From positions 310,001 through 374,000 of the forward strand of contig BROI01000015.1 in the NCBI GenBank assembly GCA_027923505.1: a stretch of DNA of 64,000 bases, read 5' to 3'. Shown here in pieces: positions 10,208 through 20,132 of the stretch. Below the pieces are notes generated by a model that was not told the DNA's origin, searched no databases, and saw nothing but the letters and a program-made list of their open reading frames with translations. Made by a program: the position numbers and the translations under genes. Within the stretch, counting starts at the first letter, position 1, and the number at the start of each line of letters is the position of its first letter. The stretch comes from Mayamaea pseudoterrestris. Taxonomy: Eukaryota > Bacillariophyta > Bacillariophyceae > Sellaphorales > Sellaphoraceae.

Positions 10208-13200
10208 ATGTCGGAAGAGCCTGGAAACAAGCGCCGCAAGACGGATGAGAAGATTCGAGGACGCGGTTTCTCCTCTATTTTAACACCGTACGGCTCGCGC
10301 AGCGCCACTGCTGCCGGCGAGGAAGAAGCAGCGAGTGTTGCGAATCGCGAGGGTGTCCGCCGAAAGACTCAAGGATCATTGCCGACAAAGCGCATGCAGT
10401 TTGGCGTGCGCCTGGGCGACGGAAGCGGCTCCTCAAGTATTTTTGGTGGACACCGGGCTGAGCGTGCGCGTGCGGACCGCGCGGTTGACGCAGTAACAAC
10501 GCTTGCCATTGACAATCGCGAAACGAGCGCCGCTTCGACCTCCTCTACGCCCGCACGTCAAGGATCCCGCAATCAAGCTTTGACGATGGCGGGTCGTCAT
10601 TCAATGGCGACCAGTGGCAATGCGAATGCGACCGCACTTACTCGCCACACGCGTCTGCCGGGTGATGACCGCACTCCAATGTATCCGCGATTGTCGCCCC
10701 CAAAAATCTTCAATAACCAAGCGACTCCAATGTTGCGCGCTAGTGTGGAAAGTTTGATGAAGCAGCATCCGCGAGCGCCGTCGGAAACGGATCGGATCAC
10801 ATTCCCCATGGAGAAGAGTTTCACTCGTGGACTTGACGCAAATGGAAAGCCAATTAGCAGCCATTTCCGCCTTGATCAGGCTCCTCAAACCAATACTAGG
10901 TTGGTTCGGGAATATTATTTGGTTCGGGAATATGAGACGAGGATCGAACAGCCGACAAAGCGCCATCGCAAGACCGATGCTAGCGACGATGTGGACGATG
11001 ATCATCGCATGGGCCAACAGCGTCGAGGCTCACCTCCGCCGCACCACCAAGATGAAGCAGACAGTGACGACACAGAAGACGACGATGATGATGATGATCG
11101 TCCTGCAGCAGGCGGAACGCAACTCCTAGGCGGTGCTGACGACGCTACCTTGTTTGCTGATCCTGCCAGTCATTTGGTTGAACGACTCGATGGATATCGG
11201 GAACATCTTCGTTTTCGCGCGACAATCGATCGACAAGAATTCTTGGACCCTCCGCGTCGAATTCATCCCTTCATTGTGCCTCCAATGCCAACGGCGACTG
11301 GTGTTGCGCATACACTGGAAGATACGATTCAAGATGCGGATCTCGTTGAGCGCCAAGCCAAAGAGATGGAGGAAGAGACGGAACGCAAGCGCCGCACAAA
11401 GTCTAACTTTACGGTCGACGATCAGATGGATGGCGAAGACGAAGATGACGAGAAAAAGAAATTACCATTGGCGGCTCTTTTCAAGCTTCCGCCTGGTGTT
11501 TTCACATGCACCGAGTGCAGGGCGCCAAGTTTACCAAACGCGACTGAATGTGTGGCGTGTAAGGCGTGGAAATGCCATAATTGTTCGAAGATAAACATCA
11601 AGGATTCGACCTCTTGTCAGGATTGTGGTGCGCCGAAGCCTGATAATTTGACAACAGGTGCACCTGGGCGAGCCACTGAAGCAGCGCCGACAAATATTGT
11701 GGCAGGTGCATCTGCTTCTTCCGGAATCTCATTTGGAAGCAGTTCTGCGGCGCCGAACGCTTCGTTTACTTTCGGATCTGGCGCCGCGCCTGCGTCGACG
11801 GGCGGCTTCCAATTTGGTGCAGTGAATGATTCGGCCTCGGCCACTGGCATTCCTACTGGCGGCTTTCGCTTTGGTGCTCCTGCAGCAGCAGCGAGTGGTG
11901 CGACGCCGCCGACAAGTTTTACGTTTGGAAATTCGTTAGCGGCTCAATCGAGTACCGCAGCAGCAGCGCCGAATGGGTTTACCTTCAACCCTGCTCCTGT
12001 GTCAACACCGTCCGAGAGCACGACAGCCGCTTCGTCTTTTAGCTTCGGTGCTGCTGCCAATCAGTCGAGCAGTACAGCAGGGTCTTCAGGAGCTGCATCT
12101 TTTAGCGGTGGCTTTTCTTTTAACAATGAAGCTCCAGCGGCGTCTTCGTCCGCTGCGCCAATGAACGGATTTTCGGTCGCGCCAGCGAGCTCCGTTTCGA
12201 CAGGTGCGCCTATTCCGTTTGTCGCTGGCGCCGCATCAGCACCTGCCTTTTCTTTTGGAAGCGGTGATAGTGAGACAAATATATCTCCCGCAACTGCGAG
12301 CACACAGGGAGCATCGCAGACAGTCACATCGAATGGCTTTGCGTCCGTTCCATCGGTCGGTCCAGATGCTAGTCATGGCATAACGGAGGTTGTCAATGGC
12401 AACGACAACGCCTCGACTGCAACTGACGAAGGGGCTTCTGCTCCACCAGCACCAGTGCCATTTGCGTTTGGTGCTGATAACAATGCTTCTGTGCCGGCCT
12501 TTGGAGGTTTTGCAGCAGTGGGTTCGACTACAAACGACGAGGGCAGCCGCAAGAAGCGCAAAGATGGCGATCAAACTAACGAGTCGATCTCGTCGTCAAA
12601 CGCATGGGGCAGCTCTATGAGTACGGTTTCGAGCACAGGTCCAGGCGTCTTTACTTTTGGCCAGTCCAATCAAGAAACTGCAGGTGCTCCATCGACAACA
12701 CAGTCGTTCATGTTTGGAGAAGCTGTATCGACAGAAACAGCATCTCAGAGCAATGCGTCTGCATTCGGAATGTTTTCAACAACTGGTGGTAACGAGCAAA
12801 GTGGCACCTTTGCGTCTAACTCCTACAACGCTGCGCCTGTGCCTGGAGCTACCTCGAATTTCGCCTTTTCACAGCCACCTGCAGCCTTCAATGGTTTCGC
12901 CTCTGGTGCGCCGTCTGCACCGGCACCGAGTCCCGCAGAATTCGGGTCTGCTACATCCTCTTTTGTTCCGCCTGCTCCTTTTTCAGCCGCGCCAGCTCCT
13001 GGAGGGTTTGCACAGGCAGCTCCAGCTCCTTATGCCGAGGGGGCGAATGTCGGTATGTTCGGCTCTGCTCCAGCGCCTGCTCATGTCGCTCCTGGGTTTG
13101 GCTTTTCAGCTCCGAATCAAGGCATAGCTCCTTTCCACCATCTGGCTGCGAACAACAACGCAGGAGCTACAACATTTGGCACTGCGCCTGGCCTCGGCCA

Positions 13201-13381
13201 ACACGTGTTCTCTGGTGGCACTGTCCTGCAGCAGGAAGCTCCACAGTTTGGTGGCAACGCGGCAAATCCTAACGGCGGCGCAGCGGCGCCTATGTTCAAC
13301 TTCGGCGCTGCTCCTGCGCCTGCTCCTTCTTCGCGCAGAATTGTCAAAGCCAAGCGCCCAGGTGGTGTTGTTCGTCGCTAA
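10208..13381 (+). CDS. FG-repeat nucleoporin with RanBP2-type zinc fingers (Nup153/Nup1/Nup136-like)
   Basis: Single exon, 1057 residues. The N-terminal 430 residues are basic, Ser/Asp-rich and disordered, with a run of seven Asp. Residues about 431-477 hold two CxxC-x10-CxxC units: FTCTEC...CVAC, and the better match WKCHNC...CQDCGAPK, which has the Trp and Asn of RanBP2-type (Ran- or ubiquitin-binding) fingers. From about 490 to the end the chain is Ala/Ser/Gly/Pro-rich with many FG and FGxx motifs (FTFGSG, FQFGAV, FRFGAP). It closes with a basic tail (RRIVKAKR). Basic N-terminus, fingers, FG repeats and basic tail resemble the nuclear-basket nucleoporins Nup153, Nup1 and Nup136. Assignment to FG-Nup is firm; assignment to the basket is inference. 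Confidence 0.85.
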   Translation: MSEEPGNKRRKTDEKIRGRGFSSILTPYGSRSATAAGEEEAASVANREGVRRKTQGSLPTKRMQFGVRLGDGSGSSSIFGGHRAERARADRAVDAVTTLAIDNRETSAASTSSTPARQGSRNQALTMAGRHSMATSGNANATALTRHTRLPGDDRTPMYPRLSPPKIFNNQATPMLRASVESLMKQHPRAPSETDRITFPMEKSFTRGLDANGKPISSHFRLDQAPQTNTRLVREYYLVREYETRIEQPTKRHRKTDASDDVDDDHRMGQQRRGSPPPHHQDEADSDDTEDDDDDDDRPAAGGTQLLGGADDATLFADPASHLVERLDGYREHLRFRATIDRQEFLDPPRRIHPFIVPPMPTATGVAHTLEDTIQDADLVERQAKEMEEETERKRRTKSNFTVDDQMDGEDEDDEKKKLPLAALFKLPPGVFTCTECRAPSLPNATECVACKAWKCHNCSKINIKDSTSCQDCGAPKPDNLTTGAPGRATEAAPTNIVAGASASSGISFGSSSAAPNASFTFGSGAAPASTGGFQFGAVNDSASATGIPTGGFRFGAPAAAASGATPPTSFTFGNSLAAQSSTAAAAPNGFTFNPAPVSTPSESTTAASSFSFGAAANQSSSTAGSSGAASFSGGFSFNNEAPAASSSAAPMNGFSVAPASSVSTGAPIPFVAGAASAPAFSFGSGDSETNISPATASTQGASQTVTSNGFASVPSVGPDASHGITEVVNGNDNASTATDEGASAPPAPVPFAFGADNNASVPAFGGFAAVGSTTNDEGSRKKRKDGDQTNESISSSNAWGSSMSTVSSTGPGVFTFGQSNQETAGAPSTTQSFMFGEAVSTETASQSNASAFGMFSTTGGNEQSGTFASNSYNAAPVPGATSNFAFSQPPAAFNGFASGAPSAPAPSPAEFGSATSSFVPPAPFSAAPAPGGFAQAAPAPYAEGANVGMFGSAPAPAHVAPGFGFSAPNQGIAPFHHLAANNNAGATTFGTAPGLGQHVFSGGTVLQQEAPQFGGNAANPNGGAAAPMFNFGAAPAPAPSSRRIVKAKRPGGVVRR

Positions 13382-13383
13382 GA

Positions 13384-13393
13384 CTACCGGTAG
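13384..13393. promoter_or_regulatory. CTACCGGTAG palindrome
   Basis: A perfect 10-bp palindrome two bases after the nucleoporin stop codon. The same decamer occurs at 23965-23974, 24243-24252, 27160-27169 and 39063-39072. Function unknown. Confidence 0.4.
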
Positions 13394-13561
13394 TAGTCAG
13401 AACAGCTAGTGATTTGGTTGTATGTAAGCGACAAGATTGATTTGCCTTCCTTGAAATATGCAATTTTTGTTATGATTCAATACAATTATGCAATATTGTT
13501 TAATATAAACCGTTAGTAAGCGAATTGTAAATCAAATACATAGGTAAAATGTACTGCGCTT

Positions 13562-15304
13562 TTAATGTCGATTCGTCACTGATCTCAGTTTATTGCAAAC
13601 CTTCTTGGCCTTTTGAACGGCAAGCTCAGCAAGCACTTGTTGGTCTTCGTCAGAAAGCGAGTTACTATCACATTGGCTCGCTACGACGCTCGCCCAGCAG
13701 TCCCTATTCTTTCGCAATCGTTCACAGCCGCATTTCGTAGCAATTTGTTTCGCGCATCGCGTCAGTGGCACATCATCTTCCGAAGCGACGTGTTCCCGAA
13801 TTCTACGTTCGCTTTTGCATTTGGTTGGATCGCACTCGGGCCCACAAACGCCAGGATACTCAGCGGTCACATACTTACACGCTCCATCCTCATCCATTGC
13901 TGCTGACTGCACCATGAAATTCATCCGATCTATGCAACTAAAGTCGGCTGCCAAACGATTCAAGACGGAGGTAGTGCACTGCGGACAACCACAATTTCGA
14001 ATGGCGGAGCTGGAATTTGATGCAACAACCTTAACGGGAATGGAAAACGTTTTCGTGACTCCGCAACTTTTGGACGTAGCCGTTACTTTGACGTAACCAC
14101 TTTGGCTACCCCAATTGACGATAATACGCTTTGCAACCGACGAATTGCGTGTGACAATACTGACGCCACCTGGAACGGACCACTGGTACGAGTAGTCGCT
14201 TAAACCATCCATGATGCGAAACTTGATTCGTCGCGCTCCTGCATCAACGTACATTGGTCCTTGCAACCGTCCAAGAGATTTGTCATAGACGCGCACATAG
14301 TCCACCTGCATGATTTGCGGAAAACTTGACGTTGCGTCGGGAAATCCCGGCCAGCTTCCACCAACGGCAACATTGAGTAAGAAGTGAAACTTTTCGTCAA
14401 ATGGCCAGGGCGAAACAACGTCACTAGTCAAGGTCAAGAAGGATGCGCCATCGACGGACCAGCTAATTTTGCCAGGCGACCAGTCAACGGCAAACTCGTG
14501 AAAGCTGTCGGAAAAATGTTCATTTCCAAGCAACTCCACGGCAGAACCTTGATGCTTATTATACGGCCATGCCGGTCCATAATGAAGCGTTCCAAAGGCC
14601 GTCGATGGGTCCTTGCCAATAGCTTCCATAATATCAATTTCGCCAGACTTTGGCCACGTTCCGAATACTTCGTTCGTAGGCAACAACCAGAAAGCTGGCC
14701 AAATGCCATTGCCATATGGAATCTTGATAGAGGCTTCCAAACGACCGTACTGAAAGTCGGCGAGTCCTTTGGTGCGAATGCGTCCCGATGTATATGGCTT
14801 GCCGCCGACGTTTTCCTGGCGCGCCTCGATCACCAGGCGGCCGCTGCTGACCTTGACGTTATCGGGCTGATACCACTCCAACTCATTGTTACCCCAGCCA
14901 CTGGGCAAACCAATTTCAGTGCCGTCGCCTGTCTGATAGGCCCACTTTGACGTATCGAGGGCATTGCCGGAGAATTCATCGCTCCAGGTCAATCTCGGAC
15001 ACTGCTGCTGGCTGGAAACGCTCTGCACCGAAACGACAGCTTCCCCGCAGTTATTACTCGTCTCACAAATATCAGCCGCATACACGCAGAGGGAAGGAAA
15101 CTCGCCGCTCACACGTTGGCAGGCGGATCGTTGATCCATGACAAGGTTGGCTTGCACCCATGTCACGCGCGCACCGCAGCTGTACGCGCCGCCAGTATCC
15201 GTGGCGATGGTAGTTTCAGACAAGCAGGGACATGATGAACAAAGATCGTCTGCAGTAGCAAGTGGAAGAAAATACAGTAGGAGGAGAGTCGATTGAAGGA
15301 TCAT
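13562..15304 (-). CDS. Secreted GH16 endo-beta-1,3(4)-glucanase
   Basis: 580 residues from the ATG at 15304; a frame open to 15334 would add ten residues before the signal peptide. The chosen start gives a clear signal peptide (MILQSTLLLLYFLPLATA). A Cys-rich region (about 20-95) is followed by a GH16 domain: LTWSDEFSG, GWGNNELEWYQ, the catalytic GEIDIMEAIG near residue 221 (two Glu and the middle Asp intact), and a C-terminal VDYVRVYD strand. The family cleaves beta-1,3 or mixed-linkage glucans, the class to which diatom storage chrysolaminarin belongs. After it come a beta-sandwich-like segment (SDYSYQWSVPGG...) of PKD/Ig type and a second Cys-rich region. A TATATA stretch at about 15338-15343 lies some 35 bp before the ATG. 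Whether it acts in the vacuole, the wall or outside cannot be told. Confidence 0.88.
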   Translation of the reverse strand: MILQSTLLLLYFLPLATADDLCSSCPCLSETTIATDTGGAYSCGARVTWVQANLVMDQRSACQRVSGEFPSLCVYAADICETSNNCGEAVVSVQSVSSQQQCPRLTWSDEFSGNALDTSKWAYQTGDGTEIGLPSGWGNNELEWYQPDNVKVSSGRLVIEARQENVGGKPYTSGRIRTKGLADFQYGRLEASIKIPYGNGIWPAFWLLPTNEVFGTWPKSGEIDIMEAIGKDPSTAFGTLHYGPAWPYNKHQGSAVELLGNEHFSDSFHEFAVDWSPGKISWSVDGASFLTLTSDVVSPWPFDEKFHFLLNVAVGGSWPGFPDATSSFPQIMQVDYVRVYDKSLGRLQGPMYVDAGARRIKFRIMDGLSDYSYQWSVPGGVSIVTRNSSVAKRIIVNWGSQSGYVKVTATSKSCGVTKTFSIPVKVVASNSSSAIRNCGCPQCTTSVLNRLAADFSCIDRMNFMVQSAAMDEDGACKYVTAEYPGVCGPECDPTKCKSERRIREHVASEDDVPLTRCAKQIATKCGCERLRKNRDCWASVVASQCDSNSLSDEDQQVLAELAVQKAKKVCNKLRSVTNRH

Positions 15305-15859
15305 GGCGTTGTTGATTTTCGTTCGATAAGTCATAGCCTATATATCTTCCTCGTCTTTCGATTCGTTGATACGATGATTGCTGGAAATCTGTCAAATTTT
15401 TAACCTCTACCGTCGCGTGGTTATGTTTCGTGAAGCAATGGCCAGTGAAATTCCTTGTCGCACCAGAGAAGGTCAACGAAGGAATGATCCGCCGGTCCGG
15501 TGAAGCTGTTATCGGCTTCCTTGACAATGGTCACTTTTTGATGCGCCTCTTCTGATCAGCTGATTCTTCGTTGAAAGTTAAAGTGGACACATTCAAATCA
15601 CTTTGACAAGACCAAAGAAAGTTGTTCAGAGTCTTTTGAAGTCCTAAAAGCTCCTCGCACCTTTCTCCGGACTCTTCCAACGCTCACTGGAGGACGATTT
15701 GAACGGCGGAGGGAACGGCATGAGTCATAAGTAATATCCACGTCGCTGAAAATCTGTCAAAGTCATGGTCATCAATCGTGCACGATCGATTGCACCAATC
15801 AGCCTTGCGGCTTGGACTGTGAATGACGGTATACCATTGCGTCTTTAATATGTCGCAAC
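15305..15859. other. Divergent intergenic region between GH16 and sulfotransferase-like genes
   Basis: 555 bp with a TATA-like stretch close to the GH16 start. I see no coding frame with recognisable content and no RNA gene. Presumed promoters for both neighbours. Confidence 0.4.
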
Positions 15860-16948
15860 GTGAATCACCTGAACCGACGCCAACCATGGAGAGTTTGCAA
15901 AAACGTTTTGCCCCGCTATGTAGGGCTTTCGAATAATTCTTCTCGCCTTGCTTTCAATTCTACCATGTCTCTCTGGATAAGGTGTACAGTAATGTCGCTG
16001 GTTGTTCTATTTGCGATCAACTGCGATCTTTATTATCGGAACAATGGCCATCACTACCGGTATGAATCCATTGCCACCACAATGATGAACGAGACGGGCG
16101 TTGACGAGAAACAGTTTCATCGTCGAAGATTGAAATCTACTACTTCCAAAATAGACTCGCCTCCCGTTATAATTATTCTTGGGCTTCCTCGATCAGGCTC
16201 GCTGCAAATACACGAATACTTTGAATGCAACAATTATCGATCCGCTCACTACTGCTGTGATGCCGACTCGAATCGCACTCGCTTTCCCTGCCTTGAACAA
16301 ACCTGCGGGTCCTGCGTCCACTCTAACCTACTGAAGGAAATTCCTCCTTTCCAAAACTGCAAAAGCAATATCCAAGTTTGGAGTCAATTTGGTGTTGAAT
16401 CACAGGATCCATACGCGTGGTTTCTTCCGCAGGAATTTGCCTTGAGCATTCTGCACAAGCACTATCCGAAAGCGAAATGGATTATCAACGCGCGATCCTC
16501 TTCCAAACGATGGGCGACGAACGTTCTGCACTGGAACACTGACACGCATCGACTACTGACGGCGTACAATATTCCATATTACTCGAGCAATCAAACCGAC
16601 GTGGTTGGCTACAACCATTACACGGCAGACATGGCACCTGACGTTCAAAACTGGACGGCCGACCTTTTGTACTTGGAGCTTAAAAAGTCGCTTGCTCGCG
16701 CTGGAGACGTTCGCGAGTATATTCGACGACTGCAGGCGCTCGCGCAAGTTCATGACCGTCATGTTAAGCTGGTAGTGGAAGCAAACGAGTATTTCCAACG
16801 ATCGCACGATCTGGTGTCGCTCAATGTTGATGATGCGAATGCGGGCCAAGTATTGGCGGATGCTTTTCTTGGGACAAGGGCGGACTGCTGGAGGTTTGAT
16901 GGAAATGCGCTTGACAATGATTGGAAGGACTTTTCCTTGAAGCTATGA
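15860..16948 (+). CDS. Type II membrane sulfotransferase-like protein
   Basis: 362 residues from 15860. A start at 15965 (MSLWIRCTVMSLV...) would put the membrane anchor right at the N-terminus and is equally possible. One membrane segment (TVMSLVVLFAINC) is followed by a luminal stem. The region IIILGLPRSGSLQIHEYF matches the phosphosulfate-binding loop (GxPRxGS) of the 'sulfotransferase family' with a P-loop-like fold. A downstream INARSSSKRWATN resembles the 3'-phosphate-binding Arg/Ser segment. Several Cys and N-glycosylation sequons (NRT, NQT, NWT) fit the Golgi lumen. Expected role: transfer of sulfate, or less likely another group, to a glycan or small molecule. The acceptor cannot be predicted. 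Confidence 0.68.
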   Translation: MNHLNRRQPWRVCKNVLPRYVGLSNNSSRLAFNSTMSLWIRCTVMSLVVLFAINCDLYYRNNGHHYRYESIATTMMNETGVDEKQFHRRRLKSTTSKIDSPPVIIILGLPRSGSLQIHEYFECNNYRSAHYCCDADSNRTRFPCLEQTCGSCVHSNLLKEIPPFQNCKSNIQVWSQFGVESQDPYAWFLPQEFALSILHKHYPKAKWIINARSSSKRWATNVLHWNTDTHRLLTAYNIPYYSSNQTDVVGYNHYTADMAPDVQNWTADLLYLELKKSLARAGDVREYIRRLQALAQVHDRHVKLVVEANEYFQRSHDLVSLNVDDANAGQVLADAFLGTRADCWRFDGNALDNDWKDFSLKL

Positions 16949-17079
16949 TATTGACCGTACAAAATTGTGAAGTGTACGTATGCGAATTATGAAATTCGTC
17001 TTGGCCCACCAGTCCAATCAATCACTCCTCTTGTATTGTATAAAACAGTTGTAATAAAATATGTCAATGCTATTTTACT

Positions 17080-18777
17080 TTAGCGAAACCATTGCGCCAC
17101 TTCCTCTTGAAACGGCACTTGCGTAACGTCGTCGCCGACGGCTGCCACGGTGGGTGGTTGCTTCAACGCCATGTTCGCCAACTCTTGTACGTCTGCTTGC
17201 GTGACGGCATCAATGCGCTCACAAGTCGTGTGAATGTCCTCCCGCTTGTTGTATGTCAATATTTGACGACCCAAATCCTCAAACAGTACCAGCCGCGATT
17301 CGAGCTGCGTCAAAACATTGCACTTCAACATGTTTCTCGCTCGACTCAACTCCTCGTCGGAAACAGGTTCCACCGCAAGTCGCGCCAAGTGCTCTGCGAA
17401 CACTTGCACCATTTCTCGTGCCTTGTGCGGAACTGTTGATCCGCTAATGCCCCAAACTCCCGACTCATCATGGAATGATGTGAACGCTTCCGCACTTTCG
17501 GCCCACGAGTATCGATTCAGCACTTGACGATACAATCTGCTGTACATGCCCTTGCCTGGTCCACCAGCTGAAAATGAGTTTCCACCACCCAGCAAAGTCT
17601 GCAAGACGCAAGCTGGCACGAGACTGTCCGTATGCCATCCGCCCACGTGCAAGCCAACTGCAACGTTGGTCAACCCTTCTGTCGTCGGCAGTGTCCGACG
17701 ATCCTCTCCACCCCGATATATTGATGGAGTTGTAGCAGCAATTACTGTATTCTTGGCTTGTTTCAAATGACCAAAGTGCTTGTCGGCCATTTCCACTAGA
17801 TACTCGTGGCGAACACCTGCGCCAGCAATCACAAGACTGTTTGGATTGGAGAGCATGTGTCGTTCCCAGTAGCTATTAACAAGGTCTGGCGTCAAATTGT
17901 GCAAACTTTGTGGCGTTACCAAATGTGGCTGCCCCAGCTGCTGATCAATTCCATATGCCGCCGCTTGAAGTGCTTCGCCAAGTATTAACTGCGGCGGCAT
18001 GTCCATGGCTTGATACTCTAGCGCCTGCTTGGCATGATCCACCTCCTCCTGCGTAAACTGCGGCTTTAACAATACTTGCTGAAGTAGCTCCATGGCCTTG
18101 TCAACGTTAGGACGCAGCAAGTCAATGCAGTAGAGTGACTGCTCGCGTCCCGTATTGACAAAGCGCGTCGCTCCCAAGTCTTGCAGCAAGTGCTGAATCT
18201 CCAGCGCCGAGTATTGCTCCGTTGAGCCAAAGGCCAAGACTTCCAGCAAATTCGTGACTCCAGACTCTTGTGCTGTTTCAAGTCTACTCGAGACGCCGCA
18301 AACGACGCCAATGCAACTCACTTGTCCGTATGTTTCCTGCGAAACTACACGTACGCCATTTGCTAGTTGCGTCACTTGAACTTTCGGCGTCTCCAATTGA
18401 TCTGCTGGAACATTGTTTGGGATATGAGACGGAACTGATTTTGTAATCGGAAGAGCAGTCTTTAATGAAAGCTGTGAGAGTGACTCTTGTTGCTTTGTCC
18501 GAAGAGCCTCTCGTTCCGTGGCGGCCATTGCATTGGAATCGTCAAACGGATCGCGAGGATCCGGGGCTTGGTAGACTTTTTGACTCGGTTGCTGCTTGGA
18601 TGCTTCAATTGCCGTAGTTTTGGTAATTTCTGGAGGTTCACTGGCCCATGGATACTCGTAGCTGCTGTAAGTGCTTAACGATGCGCGTTTGGATAGGAAA
18701 GAACTTTTTCCAAAGAATCGAGCTTGAGGTTTGCTCCTCGATAAAATGGCTCTAGCGGCGCGATTTGTAACTCTCAT
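17080..18777 (-). CDS. Mitochondrial processing peptidase subunit alpha
   Basis: 565 residues from the ATG at 18777; the frame extends to 18825 but the added residues are not presequence-like. The chosen start yields an Arg/Ser-rich mitochondrial targeting sequence (MRVTNRAARAILSRSK...). M16 peptidase fold in two halves: VTQLANGVRVVSQ opens the first, whose HxxEH zinc site is absent (ESGVTNLLEVLAFGS), as expected for the non-catalytic alpha subunit. The Gly-rich substrate loop GGGNSFSAGGPGKGMYSRLY, diagnostic of MPP-alpha, is present. With MPP-beta it removes matrix targeting peptides. A TATATA stretch lies about 20 bp before the ATG. N-terminal residues 40-125 are less conserved. This is one of the surest assignments here. 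Confidence 0.93.
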   Translation of the reverse strand: MRVTNRAARAILSRSKPQARFFGKSSFLSKRASLSTYSSYEYPWASEPPEITKTTAIEASKQQPSQKVYQAPDPRDPFDDSNAMAATEREALRTKQQESLSQLSLKTALPITKSVPSHIPNNVPADQLETPKVQVTQLANGVRVVSQETYGQVSCIGVVCGVSSRLETAQESGVTNLLEVLAFGSTEQYSALEIQHLLQDLGATRFVNTGREQSLYCIDLLRPNVDKAMELLQQVLLKPQFTQEEVDHAKQALEYQAMDMPPQLILGEALQAAAYGIDQQLGQPHLVTPQSLHNLTPDLVNSYWERHMLSNPNSLVIAGAGVRHEYLVEMADKHFGHLKQAKNTVIAATTPSIYRGGEDRRTLPTTEGLTNVAVGLHVGGWHTDSLVPACVLQTLLGGGNSFSAGGPGKGMYSRLYRQVLNRYSWAESAEAFTSFHDESGVWGISGSTVPHKAREMVQVFAEHLARLAVEPVSDEELSRARNMLKCNVLTQLESRLVLFEDLGRQILTYNKREDIHTTCERIDAVTQADVQELANMALKQPPTVAAVGDDVTQVPFQEEVAQWFR

Positions 18778-18841
18778 TGTCGCAAAGTAGTACTGTCTAT
18801 ATATACAGTAGCGTTCAGTATGCAAATGAGTCGTAAGCTAT

Positions 18842-19291
18842 TTAAAAGTCAACCTTTTGTCCAGGATCAACGACGACTGCCTGGACGCGGAGATCGGTGG
18901 ACGTGATGCAACTGAGCGCAGGACAAAAATCGAGCGTGACAATCTGTCGTAGCGGTACTTGTACGACATAATTTCGAAAAGATCCGTCGCTGTTCCGAGT
19001 CAACCAAGGTGATCACAATGATCGACAAGCTTCAAGCATAATGCTGTAGTTGGAATTGAAACGACCATCTATTGAAAACGAATCATTTTTTGCGCGTTGA
19101 TTTCTGTCGCTGCTGCTTGCTTTACAATCGGCTGTGTTATTTGACGATAATTGAGGAGCAACAGATTGGAAAAGAAAGCGAAAGGTTGCGCGTGAACGTG
19201 AAGAGAGCATGTTTATGACAATGTTTGACACAAGCAAGATTGTTGAGTGCATCATGCGCTGCATCTTGGCTGGCAGTATGCTGTGCCTCAT
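18842..19291 (-). pseudogene. Possible broken or recoded small gene
   Basis: On the minus strand a frame open from 19291 reaches a TGA at 19013-19015. It then continues in the same frame for 56 residues to a TAA at 18842. The downstream part (NYVVQVPLRQIVTLDF, then TSTDLRVQAVVVDPGQKVDF) has the alternating hydrophobic pattern of a beta-rich folded protein. This could be a decayed gene, a gene with an unrecognised intron over the stop, or chance. I see no selenocysteine insertion structure, but one could lie beyond what I can judge by eye. It overlaps the 5' end of the plus-strand frame at 19209. Product unknown. Confidence 0.25.
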
Positions 19292-19886
19292 GTTGTGCTG
19301 TAGTCACGTCATGCTCATCATCAAAGTTCGTTCCGAGAGCAAAAACATCTCCATCAAGTACAAAAGCTGCATTGTACTTGGTCTATTGAAAGGGCAGTTT
19401 GTGTGGTCGAGTCCTGTTGCTTGTCGTATTTTTGTCGCTTGTTTTACGATTGGCACCATCCTTGGAGTGGTGGACGAGCTGAGACCACAACCCAAGCCAA
19501 AGGAGTCTTGGGCGACACGCGTATGCAACTGGCTAAAGACGCGATTCAACAGGCAAACGAATGCTAATGAAGCGAATGACTCTTCTGCAGATGATCTGTC
19601 ACTACTTTGCTGGACAATCTTCTGCATCATCAACTACGGTATTGTCTACATCATAATATGCTGCAGGAGATACATTACCATTATCGTATGTCTCTACATC
19701 ATCAACAACGTCTTACTCAGCATCATTACCAAGGTCCTTTCTATCACCACAGACATTTCCATCAAGTATCAAAGTCGCATTGTTCTCGGTATATTGGTCG
19801 GGCAATTTGTATGGTTCATGTACTACGGTAACGGTAACCGAGTCAGCACTGAACTACCATTGGCTTCTTATGTTTTCAATCACTGA
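19209..19886 (+). CDS. Putative multi-pass membrane protein with an internal duplication
   Basis: 225 residues, family not recognised. Several hydrophobic stretches alternate with short polar parts. A segment near residues 45-66 (ISIKYKSCIVLGLLKGQFVW) recurs near 183-202 as ISIKYQSRIVLGILVGQFVW. Between the two DNA copies several differences are silent third-position changes (TAC/TAT, AGC/AGT, GTA/GTT, CTT/CTC, CAG/CAA, GTG/GTA), which supports this strand and frame as coding. The central part (PQPKPKESWATRVCNWLKTRFNRQT) is basic and soluble. An opposite-strand frame (19304-19633) lacks this pattern. Start and exon structure are uncertain. Confidence 0.4.
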   Translation: MFMTMFDTSKIVECIMRCILAGSMLCLMLCCSHVMLIIKVRSESKNISIKYKSCIVLGLLKGQFVWSSPVACRIFVACFTIGTILGVVDELRPQPKPKESWATRVCNWLKTRFNRQTNANEANDSSADDLSLLCWTIFCIINYGIVYIIICCRRYITIIVCLYIINNVLLSIITKVLSITTDISIKYQSRIVLGILVGQFVWFMYYGNGNRVSTELPLASYVFNH

Positions 19887-20132
19887 TGGCATTAAACCTT
19901 TATCAAGGCGGCTGCTGTAATCCGTTGACTGTCGCGAAATGGATGACCAGGGCAGCAATGATTCCACGTACATTACAAGTCACTGCACTTTTAACATTTG
20001 CTTTCGCAATGTAACTTTGTTTAATAACGCTACTCTCTTAACAGTCCAACTCTTTTTTTTGGTTTCGTAATGTGGCCATGACGCTGGCGTCCTCAACGAG
20101 CTAATACAGTCATGCAAGCTGCTATTGCGTAG

